The notes below the pieces were generated by a model that saw only the letters and a program-made list of their open reading frames with translations, was not told the DNA's origin and made no database searches. A program made the translations under genes and the position numbers. A stretch of DNA of 9,209 nt from assembly GCA_016839405.1 (NCBI GenBank), contig JAEOUJ010000446.1, positions 1-9,209 of the forward strand. The letters run 5' to 3'. This DNA comes from Candidatus Gerdarchaeota archaeon. GTDB taxonomy: Archaea > Asgardarchaeota > Heimdallarchaeia > JABLTI01. Shown piece by piece: positions 6,949-9,209 of this stretch. Every line of letters starts with the position of its first letter. The first letter of the stretch is position 1.

Positions 6949-6961
6949 CATTTTTTCTTTA
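6949..6961 (+). terminator. T-rich tract after the Fe-S protein gene
   Basis: A run reading CATTTTTTCTTT begins about 10 bp past the TAG stop. No hairpin is seen. It would separate this transcript from the membrane-protein gene 133 bp downstream. Confidence 0.4.
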
Positions 6962-7030
6962 AAATCATTTCATCTACAATCTATACTTCTAAAACAATCA
7001 AATGATAATTATTCGTATAATTTCACCCAA

Positions 7031-7080
7031 ATTATTTTAAGTTATAGCGATAAAAAACAATGGTTAAACAAAACTGAGAT
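7031..7080 (+). promoter_or_regulatory. possible promoter of the acyltransferase-like gene
   Basis: TTTTAAGTTATAG (about 7034-7045) is the best TATA-like stretch in the 154-bp gap and would give a leader of roughly 25-30 nt. The ribosome site is poor: GAGAT (7076-7080) lies 13 nt before the ATG, which is farther than for other genes here. A small inverted repeat, AATTAT-TCGT-ATAATT (7007-7022), lies just upstream. It could be an operator but is short enough to be chance. Confidence 0.3.
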
Positions 7081-7093
7081 AGTTGGACTCATC

Positions 7094-9001
7094 ATGGCGA
7101 TTGATATTGGTATAAGAGAACCAGTTACTAAAGAAGCTCCAAAAAGATACGCTTCTTTAGATTTTGCGCGAGGAATAGCAATAATGTTGATGCTTTTTGT
7201 ACATGTCATACACGCCTGTTTAGATATTGAATATCTTATGTCAGATGCTGTATTAGGTACTCAACCTCTTGCTGCCTTAATGGTTCCAGTATTCATTCCA
7301 TTCATAGGTGGATTAGCAGGATTCTTCCTTCTAATATCTGCAACAAGTAATATGATAAGTATGTATCGAGACCTGGAAAATGGAAAAACAATAAGAAGTG
7401 TGGTATTTAAACAAATTTTTGGTGGATTTTTACTTCTAGTCTTTGCAATGCTTTGTGAAGGATTGATTGGATACTGGGGATTAGTTGGTGATTTCTTTCT
7501 GAATTTGAATAATCCTGCTAATACAAATTGGGGGCTTATGATGTGGCGTTGGAATCATTTTGAAACAATCCATGCTATAGCTTGGTGTTTAATCATTAAT
7601 GGTTGTTTGCAAGGTTTACTTTCTTTAAATGAAAGATGGAAAAACAAACGAAACCTAATTGTAACCTATGGTTTCATGGCAATTATTATTGTAGCATTTA
7701 CTGATACCGTATGGACAGGTGTAGGCAATATCTTACCAGGTTATCCATTTGCTGATTTCCCCAGTGGAAATGGTTTAATGTATCCTTGGATAGGTACCGA
7801 AAGCTTTTGGGAAATTCTGAGGACACCATTTTTAGCTGTTTTAGCTTCAACTATAGAACCTTTATTTCCATATTTAGCTGTTTCATTTATCGGAAGCATA
7901 ATTGGTATAGTTCTTTCTAAACCTAAAGATGAAATTGATAAAAGCTTTCCAAAAAAGATGTTAAGAATTGGAGGATCTATGTATGGTATTGGAGTTGCTG
8001 GTATATTCGTAACTCTTTTCTTGATTTTAAAAAGAAATGGTTATGATATAGTTTATACGATTAATTTCTATTTAACAATAATCTATCATCGCTATTGGAC
8101 ACCTGATAATCCAATGTTTAATGGAGTACCTCAACTAGCTTGGTTAGCACAATTTCTTGCTGTAACTGGTATGAGTATTATGCTATTGATGCTTTTATTT
8201 AGATTAGTAGAATTTCGAGGAGTGAGTGAGAAATTTGCTAATAAAACAAAAATTGTAAGACGATTTGGCACAATAGCATTTACTAATTATAACAATCAAT
8301 GGCTTTTCTTTATTATGTGGGAAATTGTTTCATTAATGGTAAGTAGGGATCATTATATTCCTCAACTTTGGGCTGCAACAGCTCTAATCATTATTTTAAC
8401 CTTTGGAATCTTTATTTTGCTTAATTGGCTATGGGAGAAAATTGGATATATAGGCTCTCTGGAATGGTCAATAAGATCAATTACAAATAATGCTATACCT
8501 ATTCGAAGAGAGAGAATAAATGATACTGCATATTTAAGAGCTCCAAATCCTGATTCTTTTGATGATTTAAAAACTGGTAGTGAGAATAAAAATCTAAATT
8601 TCAGAATATGGTTAAGAAAAATTAAACTTAGATTACAAGGTAAAGCAGTTGATAACAAATTAAAATGGTGGCAAAGAGGACAAATAGATGTTAAGAATTA
8701 TTTTTACAAAGCAAAATGGATAGATATTGTTGATAAAAAAGATCCGTCAGTTAAATCAGAATATACAATAGAGCTTACCGATTCAAAAATTTCTCAAGTC
8801 ATGGGAATTATTGGGTTATGTACAATTTTCTTATTTCCATGTAGTATATTTGGTTTGATTTTTGCAATTAAATCACGCAAAAATGAAGGAATAAATAAGC
8901 AAAACACTGTCGGATTAATTCTTTCAATTATTACAATTGTCTTATTTACTGGGCTAACTATAGCTTTGTTTGTAATAAAAGCAGGAGTATTAGGTCTGTA
9001 A
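7094..9001 (+). CDS. DUF418/acyltransferase-like polytopic membrane protein with extra C-terminal helices
   Basis: This 635-residue protein opens with the signature of membrane acyltransferase-like families (DUF418, DUF1624/HGSNAT, Acyl_transf_3): R18-YASLDFARGIAI-MLMLFVH37, with D23, R26, G27 and H37 conserved. About ten to eleven helices follow up to residue 446. GSLEWSIRSIT (454-464) then matches the terminal GPLEW-x-xR motif typical of DUF418. Beyond it comes a charged, mostly polar linker (465-565) containing a basic stretch (RIWLRKIKLRLQGK, 504-517). A two-helix hairpin closes the protein (about 566-592 and 606-630) and resembles DUF4190-like modules (VMGIIGL...GLIFAIKSRK...NTVGLILSII). 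The predicted role is acyl transfer onto a membrane or surface glycan or lipid, inferred from superfamily only. The composite C-terminus is unusual. The ATG is the only plausible start. Confidence 0.8.
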   Translation: MAIDIGIREPVTKEAPKRYASLDFARGIAIMLMLFVHVIHACLDIEYLMSDAVLGTQPLAALMVPVFIPFIGGLAGFFLLISATSNMISMYRDLENGKTIRSVVFKQIFGGFLLLVFAMLCEGLIGYWGLVGDFFLNLNNPANTNWGLMMWRWNHFETIHAIAWCLIINGCLQGLLSLNERWKNKRNLIVTYGFMAIIIVAFTDTVWTGVGNILPGYPFADFPSGNGLMYPWIGTESFWEILRTPFLAVLASTIEPLFPYLAVSFIGSIIGIVLSKPKDEIDKSFPKKMLRIGGSMYGIGVAGIFVTLFLILKRNGYDIVYTINFYLTIIYHRYWTPDNPMFNGVPQLAWLAQFLAVTGMSIMLLMLLFRLVEFRGVSEKFANKTKIVRRFGTIAFTNYNNQWLFFIMWEIVSLMVSRDHYIPQLWAATALIIILTFGIFILLNWLWEKIGYIGSLEWSIRSITNNAIPIRRERINDTAYLRAPNPDSFDDLKTGSENKNLNFRIWLRKIKLRLQGKAVDNKLKWWQRGQIDVKNYFYKAKWIDIVDKKDPSVKSEYTIELTDSKISQVMGIIGLCTIFLFPCSIFGLIFAIKSRKNEGINKQNTVGLILSIITIVLFTGLTIALFVIKAGVLGL

Positions 9002-9022
9002 CCTAATACTTTTATTTTTTTT
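8986..9022 (+). terminator. hairpin plus T-tract terminator overlapping the stop codon
   Basis: AGTATTAGGT (8986-8995) and ACCTAATACT (9001-9010) form a perfect 10-bp stem around the 5-nt loop CTGTA, extendable by two G-U pairs and one A-U pair. It is followed at once by TTTT-A-TTTTTTTT (9010-9022). The TAA stop (8999-9001) spans the loop and the first base of the stem. This is the form of a bacterial-type intrinsic terminator and is the only such structure seen in the window. It lies between two convergent genes and may act on both strands, although the minus-strand T run beyond the stem is weaker. Confidence 0.75.
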
Positions 9023-9037
9023 AATAAATATAAAAAT

Positions 9038-9209
9038 CTAGATTGTTGGAAATACTTCAATTGGTTTTTGAATAATTTCTTTATAATTTATCCATTTTAC
9101 TTTATTCATAATTAACTCAACATCTAATCGTTTTGATGGTTTTCCTGTTATTAATCCTACAAGTCGTACAATACACCATTCAAAACTCAAGAAGAAATTC
9201 ACTCTAGAC
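9038..9209 (-). CDS. C-terminal end of an unrecognised gene, cut by the window edge
   Basis: Reading the minus strand in from 9208 gives 56 sense codons and a TAG stop at 9038-9040. The peptide runs SRVNFFLSFEWCIVRL and then VGLITGKPSKRLDVELIMNK, ending in PIEVFPTI. The composition (Lys, Glu, Asp, few rare residues) looks coding, and the other minus-strand frames here look like shadows. I do not recognise the family from this tail. The start lies beyond the right edge. The gene is convergent with the membrane-protein gene, with 36 bp between stops, and the shared hairpin at 8986-9010 lies downstream of it. Confidence 0.6.
   Translation of the reverse strand, partial: SRVNFFLSFEWCIVRLVGLITGKPSKRLDVELIMNKVKWINYKEIIQKPIEVFPTI

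Noticed and set aside
7007..7022. Inverted repeat AATTAT-TCGT-ATAATT as an operator
   Set aside because: Six-base A/T-only arms are expected by chance in DNA this AT-rich. It is kept only as a remark under the promoter entry.
8362..8658. Minus-strand 98-codon ORF inside the membrane-protein gene
   Set aside because: It is wholly antisense to a gene with clear family motifs and has no supporting start signal or recognisable domain.
8794..9060. Minus-strand 88-codon ORF
   Set aside because: It is mostly antisense to the end of the membrane-protein gene, crosses the hairpin terminator, and has no ribosome site. It is a shadow frame.
1..9209. Defence system, mobile element, tRNA or riboswitch
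   Set aside because: No transposase, integrase, nuclease, toxin-antitoxin pair, terminal inverted repeats, cloverleaf-like sequence or known leader structure was recognised on either strand.

Overview
The window is a strongly AT-rich stretch that reads like an archaeal chromosome. The best guess is an Asgard (Loki-type) archaeon, or another low-GC archaeon. The evidence is translation signals built on GGTG/GGAG, TTG starts backed by Shine-Dalgarno sites, TATA-like boxes of the TTTAAATA kind upstream of genes, T-tract gene ends, and a lysine/isoleucine/asparagine-rich proteome with a very long TPR protein. No rRNA or marker gene fixes the lineage, so this assignment is an inference.

Layout from left to right. 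Positions 1-375 carry no long gene; there is one possible 55-codon membrane ORF on the minus strand, perhaps frameshifted. Positions 376-1026 (minus) encode a six-helix DUF998-like membrane protein. It is divergent from a penicillin-binding-protein/class C beta-lactamase-fold serine hydrolase at 1145-2542 (plus), and the two share a 118-bp AT-rich promoter region. The hydrolase converges, with only 2 bp between stop codons, on a TPR protein at 2545-4728 (minus) made of 19 uninterrupted 34-residue repeats. Divergent from that gene are three plus-strand genes: a squalene-cyclase-like alpha/alpha-toroid protein (4879-5931), a QueG/reductive-dehalogenase-type iron-sulfur protein (5992-6939), and a DUF418/acyltransferase-like polytopic membrane protein with an extra C-terminal two-helix module (7094-9001). 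The last gene ends inside a near-perfect hairpin followed by a T tract. It converges on the 3' end of a minus-strand gene that runs off the right edge (9038-9209).

The genes do not assemble into a recognised pathway or defence system. They look like separately transcribed accessory or housekeeping genes: a TPR scaffold, a cytosolic hydrolase, a corrinoid/Fe-S oxidoreductase relative and two membrane proteins. The points most worth following up are the gapless 19-TPR array with traces of multi-repeat duplication, the RdhA/QueG-like protein without a Tat signal, the composite DUF418-type protein, and the hairpin terminator that contains a stop codon.
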